In this document: one piece after another, positions 1 through 42,546 of the stretch
Layout of the letters: each line of letters opens with the position of its first letter
How positions within the stretch are numbered: the stretch's first letter is position 1
Source: Amoebidium appalachense
Taxonomy: Eukaryota > Ichthyosporea
NCBI GenBank assembly: GCA_963693365.1
Contig: CAVNZM010000008.1
Coordinates: 6,138,001 to 6,202,000, forward strand
DNA: 64,000 bases
Reading direction: 5' to 3'
Translations under genes and position numbers: made by a program
Notes under the pieces: model-generated
Told to the model about the DNA's origin: nothing
Seen by the model: the letters and a program-made list of their open reading frames with translations, nothing else
Databases searched by the model: none

Positions 1-28
1 CACCTGCTTAATCAAAGTTTGAGACATG

Positions 29-61
<33 letters not shown>

Positions 62-451
62 TAGAGAGGGAGAGGAGTAGGTGAAAGAGGTTTCAAACCA
101 GACGACGACCGAAATGCCCATTTGTTGTTTCTTATCACCTGCTTAAACAAAGTGTGAGACAAAGTTATGAGCTGGATGGTATTTCCGGGCATTCTTCTAT
201 AAAGTATCCACACCGTGCACACACACACACACCGCACATCCAGTGGGCAGGATCCATGCCCCATACAAACCATACAGACCACCAAAAAAGGCCACCTACC
301 GTATTCACACCCCTGAAACCCATCAAATACACCCAGAAGATAGCACACATTCCAAGAAATACCATTCATTCCACGCATTCCACACAGACCTGCGCTACCG
401 GCTGCCAGGCAGTAAGATGATCCAAACTGCAGCAGTCCGTCTTCGATCTGC

Positions 452-915
452 TGCTCAATCGGTATGCCTAAATATGGAGAAAGTGTTAGTTAAGGCCAGT
501 AAATGATGTTGCCAGTAACTGACGCTATGCCCATACATAGAAGGTGTGTTTGCTCAATTGGTATGCCTAAATATGGAAAAGGTGTTAGATTAAGGCGAGT
601 AAATGATGTTGCCAGTAACTGACGCCATGCCCATACATAGAAGGTGTGTTGCTCAATTGGTATACCTAAATAAGGAAAAAGTGTTAAATTAAGGCGAGTA
701 AATGATGTTGCCAGTAACTGACGCTATGCCCATACATAGGTGTGTTTGCTCATTTGGTACGCCTAAATATGGAAAAGGTGTAAAATTAAGGCTAGTAAAT
801 GAGGTTGCCAGTAACTGATGCTGTGCCCATACATATGTGTGTTAAGTGTAGCCATGGCCAAAAAAAAATACTATGCCTAAATATGGAAAGGTGGCTAAAA
901 GATAGCCGACGAACA
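452..915. repeat. Minisatellite, about 98-bp unit, 4 copies plus a degenerate fifth
   Basis: Units beginning TGCTCAAT-GGTATGCCTAA recur at 452, 551, 650 and 747, giving periods of 99, 99 and 97 bp. A fifth copy from about 845 has decayed. Each unit carries TATGCCTAAATATGG, a run resembling GTTGCCAGTAACTGACG, and CCCATACATAG. No reading frame is conserved across units, so it is non-coding. Confidence 0.85.
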
Positions 916-1096
916 TGATGCTCAAACCTTGTGATATGAAAGATGTCTTGGTTGGGGCCAAAGAGATGTAAAAAAATGCCTCGAAATGGAACATGTTTTC
1001 TTTAGCAACCTCTCAATAGCGGCGCAGAAAATGCTTTGGTCGTCAATCGATCGGCCCCTCAGTTCACAATTAGGAAGCATGCACGGCCGAGTAAGC

Positions 1097-1379
1097 CCCC
1101 CTCCCCCCCCCCCCCCCCCCCCTAAAAAAAGAAAAACTCCCAATCCTCCCCCCCCCCTCCTCCTCCCCCCCTCCCCCCTCCCCCTCCCTCCCCTCCCTGG
1201 GCCCCCCTCCCTCCCTGCTCCTCCCTAACAATCGAACGAAAAGTAAAGAAGAACCCGGGTGAAGAAGATACACCCCCCCCCCCCCAAAAAAAAAAAAAAA
1301 AAAAAAAAAAAGAACCCCTACCTTACCCTACCCCCCTCCCCCCCCCCCCCCCCCACACACACACCCATCCCTTCACGCA

Positions 1380-1437
<58 letters not shown>
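1097..1437. repeat. Compound poly-C / poly-A low-complexity block
   Basis: Alternating long C runs and A runs with a little (CA)n, lying just inside the intron after the TTLL12 exon 3 donor. Translations here are only Pro- or Lys-rich shadows. Confidence 0.85.
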
Positions 1438-1499
1438 TCCCTCCCTCCCCCACCCCCCACCCCCTTTTTCCCTTGTGTGGAGCACCTTGTTCCACCTAC

Positions 1500-2783
1500 C
1501 ATCTATGGGGTCTATGTCCATCAGTGCAGCCATTCGCTCCTTCAACCCCTCGACCACCCCCAGTTGGTGGTGTGCATCTTTAAGGTCGTTAAAGGTCCAA
1601 CTGTGGTCCACAAGGTAGATGTCCTCCTCGCCCTTTAACCCTTCCTCGGCACTCACAAGAACAAAGTAACGACTCCTGCAGATAGTAAAAGGTTAAAGTT
1701 TAAATAAGTAAAGTTGAAGCATCGTGTGGAGTTTGGAGACTGTTTCAATTATTGTATTTATCCCACAACTGGATCTACAATGGTAAAGCCGAAGCTGGGG
1801 ATTTCTTTTCATGTCACAGTAACTTAGCCCGTGCACTGCCGTCTCTACCCCCTCCTCCCTCACCAAATGGAAACAAGTCACCGTCCCACCCTCCCCTCCC
1901 CCCTCCCCTCCCATCCCCCCTCCCCCCCCCCCCCCCCCCCCCCCAACCCTCTCGCCAGCAGCAGCAGCATGCTGAAAGGTACACGTTATGAAACACAGGC
2001 TGTCCCCACAACGATGGCTTCCTTCACAGCCTTTAGGTAATGCACTGATATGTACAACCAATCGCCCGCATTTCCATCTCACTATGCAAACAGGAACCAC
2101 GTCGTATTGATTTAATTCAGTTGCAAGCGTGTGTGTATGTGTGTGTGTGTGAAAGTGTGTTGTGTGCGAATATGTTTGGGCACGCACGTGGAAAGGGGGG
2201 GTGGAGGGGAGGAGGGGAGTAAGGGAGGGGGGGGGGGGGGGGGGGAGTAAAGGGGATGGGGGGGGGGGGGGGGGAGGGGTTACCCAGGTGGCTCATTTTC
2301 GTCATAGGCAAAAGTGAAGACAGCCCCACCATCGAATGTCTGGTTGAGAAGCTTCTCGAATAGTCGGCCCCATAGGGACTCAGGCACCTGCCAAATATGG
2401 CAGGTGTAACATCACTACCAAATATGGAAGCTGGAAGGTCGATGCCAAACATGGAAGGTGCCGAATTGATAACACACAATACCATGAAAAGAGAAGAAAA
2501 AATGGCAATGCGCATCCTAAAGGGCACGGCACATGTCTGTGTTCGTTCCACATAATCGGTGTGCAGTTGCTCGGAAAATGGGGCGGGGGGGGGGGGGGGG
2601 GGGGGGGGGGGGGAGGCGGGGGGAGGGGGTATATATAAATGAAACAGGGCTAAATTGCAAAGAGGGAGTTGGGAGACAGAAAGCGGGAGACACAGAAAGG
2701 GGAGGAGTGAGAATATGTGTATGCTCGTGCCTGTGCGTGGGTGTGTGTCCCTAGTTTCTGTGCATGTACGTGTGTGTATGTGT

Positions 2784-2814
<31 letters not shown>

Positions 2815-3633
2815 GTATATGTGTATGCGTGTGTACGCCCACACGTGCGCGAGTGAAATTACAGGGCACGCGCGTACTTGGCTGCATTATTTTAAAGTAG
2901 GGGCTGAAGATCCGTTCAGGGTGTTCAAACGTCCTCGGTGTAAAACATCCGTAGGGTGGGTGTATGAGGGACATGGTGTGTGTTTGTGTGTAGTGGTGGT
3001 GGCCGTGGTGTGTCTGTATGGGTGGGTGGGTCCCCGGAGGGGGGAGGGTAGGGAAGGGAGGGGGAGGGGGGGGGGGGCTACAAAGGCAAAGAGAAATAGG
3101 GATAGAGCAGTAGACGCTATCAAAAGAGCAAAGTTAGGGTAATTTGTGTATACTGCAGTTAGAAAAAGGCACCAGTAAGACGAGAGGGTGCAAGCAACAC
3201 AAAGGGGAGGCAAAAATTTGACGGGGCAAAGAGGTGATTCAGGTGCGGGGTGAGGGAAAGTATGAGGGAAAGGAATGTGGGGGAGAAGGGAGAAGGAGAA
3301 GGAGGGATGTGTGCCAGTAGGGAAGTATGCACCATAACGGGGATGAAGGGGGGAGAGGGTGGGGGAGGGGGGCCCGTGGGGAGACACCATGATTTTTGGT
3401 TTAAGAAGGGGCAGGGGAGATTCAGAATGTAAAAGTAGGGGAGCAAGGGTGTGGTGGGTCCGGGGAGGGGGGGGGAGAAGGGGGGGGGGGGGGGGGAGGG
3501 GGGGGGGGGGGGAGGGGGAGGGGGAGGCTGGAAGGGGGGGGGGGGAGGGGGGAGGGGGGAATAGGGGAAGCGGAACGCTACATGCCTTTGAGGCCTCCAA
3601 CTGGGGGCGGTGTGCATTTAGAAGGTCCTCCAT
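1500..3633 (-). CDS. TTLL12: TTLL12 (tubulin-tyrosine-ligase-like 12), 5' three exons, partial
   Basis: TTLL12 proteins have an N-terminal SET-like region followed by a TTL-type ligase domain and are regarded as atypical, probably pseudo-enzymatic TTLs. Exons in order: 3586-3633, 2284-2387 and 1500-1675. Exon 1 opens MEDLLNAHRPQLEAS; exon 2 opens VPESLWGRLFEKLLNQ, the family's 'SGVPE..WGRL..KL' block; exon 3 carries EEDIYLVDHSWTF and LKERMAALMDID, matching the conserved IDHAWT and RMANLMGIE blocks. The phases join cleanly: 0 between exons 1 and 2, and 2 between exons 2 and 3 (CCT GG|G AGT). Exon 3 ends in phase 1 at GATG|GTAGG, so the gene continues beyond the left edge. The exon 1/2 join needs a GC donor (AAG|GCATGT). 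The call comes from remembered family motifs; the ligase domain is not visible. Confidence 0.78.
2388..2470. repeat. Short tandem repeat (about 27 bp, 3 copies) at the acceptor of TTLL12 exon 2
   Basis: Three variants of a unit containing CCAAATATGG lie directly upstream (minus sense) of the exon 2 acceptor, so the 3' splice site sits inside a tandem array. The core CAAATATGGAAGG resembles CTAAATATGGAAAAGG in the 98-bp minisatellite of the same gene. Confidence 0.6.
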
Positions 3634-4787
3634 TCCAAAACAGGGGGGGGGAGGGGGGGTAGGAGGGGGGGGGGGGGGGGGGGGGGTTACGATGTGCTTG
3701 ATAGAAAAGAACAGGGGGGGGGGGGGGGAGGGGGGGAGGGGGAGGAAGAGTATAGAGGGGAATGTTTGGAGAATAATGTAAACCCCTTTTAATTCTTCTG
3801 ATAGCCCCTTTTATGATTGGCAAACGAGTGCAGCAGCGGTAAACAAGTGTTCGGTCACTGCGAGATGCGGAGCCACATGACCTTTGAAAGGGAAAGCCAA
3901 AATGACTCTTTCCAAGTTATACGAATGGTTCAGAGTCCTGCAGGCGACGGCTCCAAGCGGACGCGGTTTACAATAGCTTCAAATACACACGCGCAAAACG
4001 CTTCAGTTGATGATAGGGCAGTCAAGCATGATATGTAGGGACGGTTGTGTGTGCACCTTGAAATAAACACGTGCACACCAGCTACACCAGAGCACATTCC
4101 TCAGTGATTGCGCAAACAGCAATTCAACCAGTCAGATCACAGTACTTATCAGACCGATCTCTACCCAATCACAAATCGTTTTCAGTGGATCACGGGTCAG
4201 TCGCTTCTCATAGCTGTTTTGACCCGAATCGCATCAATCGCATCAAGGCCTGTGATGCCATTGATCGGATATCTGCGATCGCCAGATCGATTCAGATAAG
4301 CGCCCGTTATTCCGAAGTCACTTTGCGAGTTGGCAAGTGGCCATGGAACAAAGCGGATGACATTGTGGAACAAAGTGGTTATAGTGTCACGTTCATTTAT
4401 ATGTATTTGTATGTAATACAGTAAGTAAATGTAAAACATGCAGACACGTTAAAGAAACCTGCATCTTATAGTCTTGACAAGCGCAGGGAGGCTGCTCGAT
4501 ATCTATATTCTGTCATATATACGTGCCATAACTAACTCAAAACATTGGAATTAGACAGTGCATGGTTCGCATAACCCATCCGAGGGGTCTTTACGGGGTC
4601 CACCCCTAGAGCTGTTACACAGTACGCCAAGACCACCACCGCATGTGCAGGGAGCATAGGAAACCGAGGCAGACATCCTTTCGCTCATTTTTAGGCTGCA
4701 CTACTCTAGGTTGGGAAAAAAGGAACGTCTAAGTCCCCCTGATTGCTCCAAAGTCTCTGCTTTGGGATTTTGGCCGCACGAGGCAAC
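3634..4787. promoter_or_regulatory. Head-to-head intergenic region between TTLL12 and MLX
   Basis: This is the shared upstream region of the divergent TTLL12 and MLX genes. From 3780 onward it is unique sequence with almost no simple repeat, unlike the introns on both sides. Around 4140-4300 are scattered degenerate (A)ATCG / GATCG words. A 73-codon frame at 3817-4038 has no recognised similarity and I do not call it. No TATA box is placed with confidence. Confidence 0.4.
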
Positions 4788-17343
<12,556 letters not shown>

Positions 17344-18611
17344 ACGGGTCACGTGACCGTGCCTGCATCTCGGCCCAATCAGAACGGGTTGTGACGTCAT
17401 GGCGGTGGGATATGCATGGTTTGGGATACTGATTTTGCTAAAATATCCACACGATGGGATGTACTTACTGGGACGCATGGATTGAGAGATTCGTATTTTC
17501 ATGATATATACACATAATGGGATGTGCATATATGATGTGGTGAGACATCCACAAATTGGCGATATGGGGTTGTGTGTGTGTGTGTGTGTTAGGGGAGAGG
17601 GGAGGGGGACTCTTAGGATAGAAAGTAGGTAGGTTTGTGAAGATAGTCCGTGTGGAGACGAGCCACACGTCCGAGATCTTGTTTTTCTTTCGTGCATCCA
17701 TGCGCACTTTTTTTTTTTTTTTTTTTAAAAAAAATTTTTACATTTTGAGATTTGTGTTTGGGAAGGCCCGGTGGGACCTGGTGGGAACAACATGGTATTG
17801 GTGGAAGTGGACGATTTAGCTTTATACATACGCGCGATAAATTAACAACATGCTATCTCTAGCATTTTTTTATTTTTTGTGTCATGCTTCGGTTTCGAAT
17901 GGCCAGTGTTACTAAACTTAGTTACTGCTCCTTAGTTTGGGTGGGTGGATATGGGTGTGGGTGTTGTCCGTGTGTTGTGTTTGGGGCGGTGGGGGGTGGG
18001 GGGAGGAGGGGTCTTCTTTTGTTTTTTGGGGGGGAAGAAAGCAAAGCCTTAGGGGCTGTACATTATTTTCTTTTAAGTTTCCGAGAGGCTGCTGTGCAGC
18101 AGCAACAATAAACCGTTGGTCTTTTGGTGTTACCCAGTCTGAGTGTACGGGTGATACCGGGGGGGGGGGGGAGAGGGGGGAGGGGGGGGAGGGGGGGGGA
18201 GGGGGGGGCACTTATGTTTGACTGATAGACAGCTGAAGTAGGTCCAATTGGGACAGACTGGTAGTGGAATATTAAAATCACAACAAAAAAAAGAAGAAGA
18301 GGGCGCAGAAGATAAAATATTAACACAGCTTTAAGAATAGGAAGGCAAGTTGGGGGAAAGATGGGGGGAGGCTGTCAAGCCTTAGGAGGGAAAGAATTAT
18401 TTACAATGACTTTATTGAAGTGATCCTGGGGGTTTACACACTATTTATTGCCGTGGACCCTGTCTGGGGCCCAGCCTCACTCGACGGCCTACTGCGTTTT
18501 CCAGCGAAGCCAATCAAATACAGCTGGTGACATATGTACATGCTAAGCAACATCTAGCGCAGTCGTAGCATGCATACGACAATCCTATTACATATTATGG
18601 ATAAGCAGAGG
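17344..18611. other. MLX 3' flank and spacer to the retrotransposon
   Basis: Mostly unique sequence, with a T run at 17709-17726 and a G-rich block at about 18160-18210. An AATAAA hexamer at 18107-18112 is the most plausible MLX polyadenylation signal if the 3' UTR is about 750 nt. No further gene recognised. Confidence 0.4.
18107..18112 (+). terminator. Possible polyadenylation signal for MLX
   Basis: AATAAA on the plus strand, the first canonical hexamer seen downstream of the predicted MLX stop. No GU-rich element was assigned. Confidence 0.3.
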
Positions 18612-20016
18612 CTAGCATTGGTAGCTCGAAAGAAAGTTAAGACACCGTATCACAATATCATACTGTGCAGCATTAATAAGGTGATCTATAATAGTCATTT
18701 TAGAACGAATATATTGAGGAAGGGAGGCGGCAAAGAGAATAAAACCGCCCATAACCTCCGGTTCTATTACGTTAGCTAACAGGTCACACTTATTGATAGA
18801 TATGCATCCGCGAGTAAACCGCCCCCCACACATATTACACATACGAGCAGGAGACACCAGAAACCGATTACACCGCCAAGACATGATCATCTTTGCGTTA
18901 CACCACACCACATTACGAATAAACGAATCTATGTAGGAACGAGACTCTCTAACCATATCCGCCATATATGCTACTAGCAGTTGGTGTTTTTGCGGTCCTA
19001 ACACAGGAATGGACTCGACTCGTAGAGTAAAAAGATATCTATCAGCCATAGACTTAAAGCTATTCATATTCACACTATGATCTAGCCGTACCTCCGGTGG
19101 GGTTGCCAGCCATTCCGCATATCGCTCGACAATGGGCAGAGACGAGTGGACGGGAAGAGGTAGAGGGGCGAGTCTGGCGGGGATGCTTGTAGCCGGAACA
19201 GTGGGTGGTCTGGGGCACATGCGGACAGGCGGGTGTTGTGCTGGTGAAATTTAAGGGCTAATTCGCGTACGCGTTGTGATGGTAGTGTGAGTGCATATAG
19301 AGAATCGAAAAGGCGTCTAGGGATAGGTGTGGAAAGACCAGTAAGAAACGTACAACATGTGTTGTGTAGTGGAAATCCTCTAGTGATTGGAGGACATTAT
19401 CAACAGTATCAGGGGGTGCCATAGCTAGTAAGGGCAACCCGTATTCAGACAAAGGGCGAATATAAGTGCGAAAAATACTAAGACGGTTGTGTTGGTGTAG
19501 AGTATTAGAAAGATTAGCAAGATACAAATCCCTAAATAACCGAAAACACCTGCCTGCACTCTCCACCCGACGGTCGAACATCCGTTTGAAATGATATGCC
19601 CCACTCGTCCACCGGAATCCCCAAATACTTGTATTCGATTGGGCGAGGAAGGTCCAAGGTTGGGATGGATTTTGATAACAGGGCACACTTTTTGACATTA
19701 CCCTTCATATCATTACGCTGGCACCAGTGTTCAACCACACGTATATGTTGCCTTAATTCGACGGGATCGGATGACATAAGCACAATATCGTTGGCGAAAA
19801 AGAGGGCGGGGGGGGCCTGGGAGCTCTAGGGCAACCCCCCGTCAATTTGTTCATCAAAAAAGAAGTAATCGAGCTGAGCCTCCAGAGCCGCTCATTTCTA
19901 ATTACATGCCCAAAAAGTAATACGAATCCGGACCGTCCCGTGCCACTGCTCTTTGCAAACATATAAACAAACATGTTCTCGCACCATGGCCAAGCAAGGG
20001 CCTGGATTCCTATCAA
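18612..20016 (-). pseudogene. Degenerate non-LTR (LINE-type) retrotransposon, 3' part of the reverse-transcriptase ORF
   Basis: Minus-strand frames read like a LINE reverse transcriptase. The palm motif appears as LFFANDIVLMSSDP (19787-19798 encodes F-A-N-D) where active elements have F/Y-A-D-D, so a catalytic Asp has been lost. Then come HWCQRNDMKGNVKKC and the YKYLGIP motif typical of this RT class. The frame shifts near 19600 and continues as YHFKRMFDRRVES...RTYIRPLSEYGLPLLAMAPP. A separate frame (18612-19220) carries the C-terminal part, with CNMCGGRFTRGC, a possible zinc-binding cluster, ending LINAAQYDIVIRCLNFLSS. Frame breaks and the lost Asp show it is inactive. Confidence 0.75.
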
Positions 20017-20625
20017 AGTTTTGGTAGGGAGCTCGAGGTGGGTGTCACGTTAGTAGCCATCATGCACGTGCGTGGGGGCAAAAAAACAGTAGTGGCATAT
20101 GCATGGCGCACCATTATGATAACATGGATGCCCATTTATGGTTATCATCGATATTGGGATCTGCACGAGATACGTATATTCTATTATTAGTAAAGGTATG
20201 ATTAGCCAATGGATCACGAAAGTTCTTAACATGTACAAGCTTGCAGCTTTAATTGAATTTTGCCACAATTCCGTTTGCGAAACGCTTTTTTCTCGAAGTT
20301 CCCGAGCAACAGATAGCATCCACATAGCAAATCCCCCCCCCCCCCCCCCCCCCCCCCCTCTCGCTCCACACCCTCCACACACACATACACACGGACGCAC
20401 ACGTATGCACGCACACGTACGCACACACACAGCTCCGCAATACATTAATGCCATGTCAATGTGGCAGACACACACACACACACAATGCAAGCACACGACG
20501 TGCACGTGCACACACACACACACACACACAGCTGACACGCATGTACACAATGTCATAGCATGTACACACGTGTTCACTGACACATGTCAATGTGCCCACA
20601 GGGGCACACACACACATATATATGA

Positions 20626-20663
<38 letters not shown>

Positions 20664-20869
20664 GCACACACTCATAGTTACACATTCTGTACACACACAC
20701 ACGCACCAAAACACACCTGTAATTAAAGACATGAGCACACACCGTGGCACACACACACACACACACGGTGCCGAACACGCTTTCAGTCTGTGTACACACA
20801 CACATATGCATTTGCCAAAGCCCCAAAGGCAGAATACGAAACACGTGACAATTTAACTTAACCCCCCCC

Positions 20870-20901
<32 letters not shown>

Positions 20902-21136
20902 ACCCCAAAAAAAAAAGGTGGAGACGAGAGAAGAAAAAGAACATGTTGATTTTTCCTGTTTATTTAATTTCGGATCATCTGCACGGAAGGCCAGCTTCCA
21001 AAAGTGTGTTTTGCAACCTTGCAAGTACACGAATTGGTGATCTCTGGTTGTATAAAAGTTTAAAATTGAAGTCAAATATTAAATTAACACAGTACATTCC
21101 TCAATTTCACTGTGATAACTGAGCCCTCGTCTCATA

Positions 21137-21192
<56 letters not shown>

Positions 21193-21639
21193 TCCCCCCC
21201 CACCCACCCACCCTTCTCCCACTAGTACTCAAAAAAAAAAAAAAAAAAAAAAGGTGTGACAGTAAATTGCATACCGTGGGAAACGAAAAGAAGGAAAAGA
21301 AAAGAAAAAAATTATAAAACAAAATTAGCAAAAACCGTCAAATCACACATTAGAACCAAGAGCCCAAACCAAGAAGGAACCTCCTCATAGCAAACTTACC
21401 CACCCACAACAAGAACACAGGCTACGAAAGCCACATTTCAACGGTGTCTCTGACCAATCAGCAGCCGTCATTAAAAACGATGTCACAACTGGACCTCACA
21501 TTACGACATTGATAAAGAAAACCAAAAACGGCCGTGCTAAAAAAAAGCACTTGTTCTGACGTCATCAACGTAACCCACCGCCCAGGCTACCGAGATAAGC
21601 TGGTAGATACGGAAGTTTCTTCAATTAAAGCCCTGCTCT
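20017..21639. other. Spacer between the retrotransposon and the RBM28 3' end
   Basis: No gene recognised. It holds a C run at 20332-20358, interrupted (CA)n at 20380-20800, C runs at 20864-20901 and 21139-21190, A-rich tracts near 20908 and 21231-21252, then about 370 bp of unique sequence next to the RBM28 stop that should include its 3' UTR. Confidence 0.5.
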
Positions 21640-40518
<18,879 letters not shown>

Positions 40519-41807
40519 CTTTCACGTGTATAAGATTGCCCCGCTTATACGTGTGTCCAGGTGTGTACGTACGTGCGCGTATGCTCGTGCTCTTGCGTAG
40601 TGCATGTACAGGCTTGCGTGCTCAGTGATTATTATGAACCAAAACTCACTGAATGAACAAAATGTCTAACTGACGAAGTGTCTTCCCGCCTTTACGAACA
40701 AAGTTTCGAAAACACAAGGCTTAACAGTATCTCTCCAAGCTCTATGGAGGTTTCAGCGAAAGGGACACCACCTTCTACACTTTATCCTCAGGTTACTTGT
40801 TGCCTGCATGCCGTGTGTACATGTGCGGGGGTCGGACTTTCGGGGCTTGAAAATCGTGACGGGGCAAATATCACTGGTAATGTGAATTGCGTCGGCAAAG
40901 GGCCTCCGCGTGTGCCCAAACCGAGGCTCTGTGGGCAGAACCGATACGGAACCAATTCAGAATCGAATCGGAATCGGTTGTAGAATTGGAATAGGATTAT
41001 TGAGAATTACCGAATGCGCGACATGAGCACCCGTAGCCTTTTCTCTCACGGTGCTTTTACCTTTTTATCGCGCTGGGTCAGTCACTGGAAGGGCGAGCGC
41101 GCTCGCCGTGCGCCCTGGCTTGCCTATAGTGCTTACGTCATTGACACATCTGGGGCGGAAATGAACTCGGAATCGGATCGGAATCGGTCTAGGATTCGGA
41201 ATCGGATTGAAAACTGTCAAGGAATCGGAATCGGATCGAGAACCCGATTCGCAACATCATCAGGCGGCGGATGTTCTTGACAGCGCGTGGTCTTCCTATC
41301 GGCTCATGTACTTATTCCTGGTGCGTTATTGTAGAACACTTTTTTTGAACTGTACTACAGCTGGGGAGCACGTGTACTTCCTTGCAATTGCGGCGGAACC
41401 TCTTGACAGGACGCACGCTGTCGTGAGCTGAATGCACGTGTTTTGGTCCGCGCACCTAGGCCTCAAAACGCGTGATTGGTTGCTATTTTTGCTGTCGCGT
41501 GTTTTGACTTAATAATAGTGGCCAATCGAAATTATACGTAGAAGGGTAAAATAAAGCACTGCGCTCTATTTCCTAATTGCTTGGCGCCCCCTGATTGGCA
41601 GTGAGGTCCTCTTGCTTGACATCTCACGTGAGACAACCTGATCCCCTAACAACCCTTACACAAACCCAACTTCGGCTTTCAGCCTCGGTCGGGAATCACA
41701 CGTGGGATAGGCAGTCGATAACCTCATAACTAACCAATAAAGCATCAATAGAGCTTTAAAAATGTTTTAAATCATAAAAAATCATTTCAGAGTTAGATGT
41801 CATTTTC
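40519..41807. other. Upstream region of RBM28; degenerate GGAATC repeats, no gene
   Basis: Largely free of microsatellites. Clusters of degenerate GGAATCGGATC / GAATCGG words occur at about 40945-40995 and 41165-41255, separated by unique sequence. Several inverted CCAAT words (GATTGG) lie between 41470 and 41600. No coding sequence recognised. This should include the RBM28 promoter. Confidence 0.45.
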
Positions 41808-42159
41808 TTACATCGCCATCCTTTTGGCGCCAAATCTCACCCTGTGGGCCCGGACCAGCCCAGCAGCCTGCAGCTGTGGATCCGCCCGCGAGCTGCTTGA
41901 AATTGAACTCAAGCTATGAAGATACTGGCAGGCGAATGCGGGGCCCCCGTCTGCTACATCTGTAGATGGGGCCGGTGGCTCATGCCCCTCGCGCAGGTAC
42001 AATCCAAAACTGTTATGAGAAAACGAATGTTGAAGAGTGTGTGTGTTTGTTATCCACGTCATGTGTGTGTGCATGTGCTCATGTGTGTACACGTGTGTGC
42101 GTGTGTGTTTCTAAGTGTATCACCGTGTGCACATGTGTGTGCGTGTGTGTGTGTGTGTG

Positions 42160-42221
<62 letters not shown>

Positions 42222-42307
42222 CACGGTTCCTGTCGCGAGAAACTAGGAGGTATGTGTGCGGGGAAAGTCTTTGGGCGTTTGGGACAGGAAGAGAGGGCCC
42301 GGACGGT

Positions 42308-42366
<59 letters not shown>

Positions 42367-42382
42367 GGGTGACGGGGCGGAA

Positions 42383-42414
<32 letters not shown>

Positions 42415-42486
42415 GCATATACACACCTGTGCACCCAGCTGCAGGGTGACAGCAAACAGGAGCAGAACGACCTGCCAGGTCCTCAT
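41808..42486 (-). CDS. Putative small secreted protein, 2 exons, 58 aa
   Basis: Exons 42427-42486 and 41808-41924. Exon 1 encodes a classical signal peptide: a short charged start (MRTWQ), a hydrophobic core (VVLLLFAVTL) and a small-residue cleavage site near LGAQ. It ends CACAG|GTGTGT in phase 0. Exon 2 begins after GCCTGCCAG and reads YLHSLSSISSSSRADPQL, ending RVRFGAKRMAM before TAA; this is the only acceptor tested that stays open. The intron carries TG and G tracts like those of the sure genes, whereas the surrounding spacer has none. An in-frame ATG at 42546 could add 20 residues. No family recognised; it could also be an exon pair of a larger or dead gene. Confidence 0.4.
42060..42413. 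repeat. (TG)n and poly-G tracts in the intron of the putative secreted-protein gene
   Basis: TG from 42063, pure at 42168-42218, then G runs at 42308-42365 and 42384-42413. It is the only simple-repeat block between 40.6 and 46.1 kb. Confidence 0.85.
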
Positions 42487-42546
42487 TCCACCACCAGAAC
42501 CAACCGTTTGCGGGAACCCATATTGTGTGGGCAAATGACTCAACAA

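Larger units (their letters stand above)
1..1499. other. TTLL12 intron running off the left edge; no exon recognised
   Basis: This stretch follows the donor of TTLL12 exon 3 in the minus sense, so it is most simply the 5' part of the next intron. It holds a poly-G run near position 31-60, a short (CA)n at about 220-235, a tandem minisatellite, and C-rich and A-rich homopolymers from about 1097 to 1435. The next expected TTLL12 segment was looked for in all minus frames and not found, so it should lie outside the window. Confidence 0.5.

Noticed and set aside
19596-19829. Plus-strand 77-codon frame over the retrotransposon
   Set aside because: It is the antisense shadow of the minus-strand reverse-transcriptase sequence, which carries the recognisable motifs.
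41820-41850. RFamide-type neuropeptide
   Set aside because: The RFGAKR motif has an Ala between Gly and the dibasic pair, so it does not give the amidation signal G-KR. There is a single copy and no repeated peptides.
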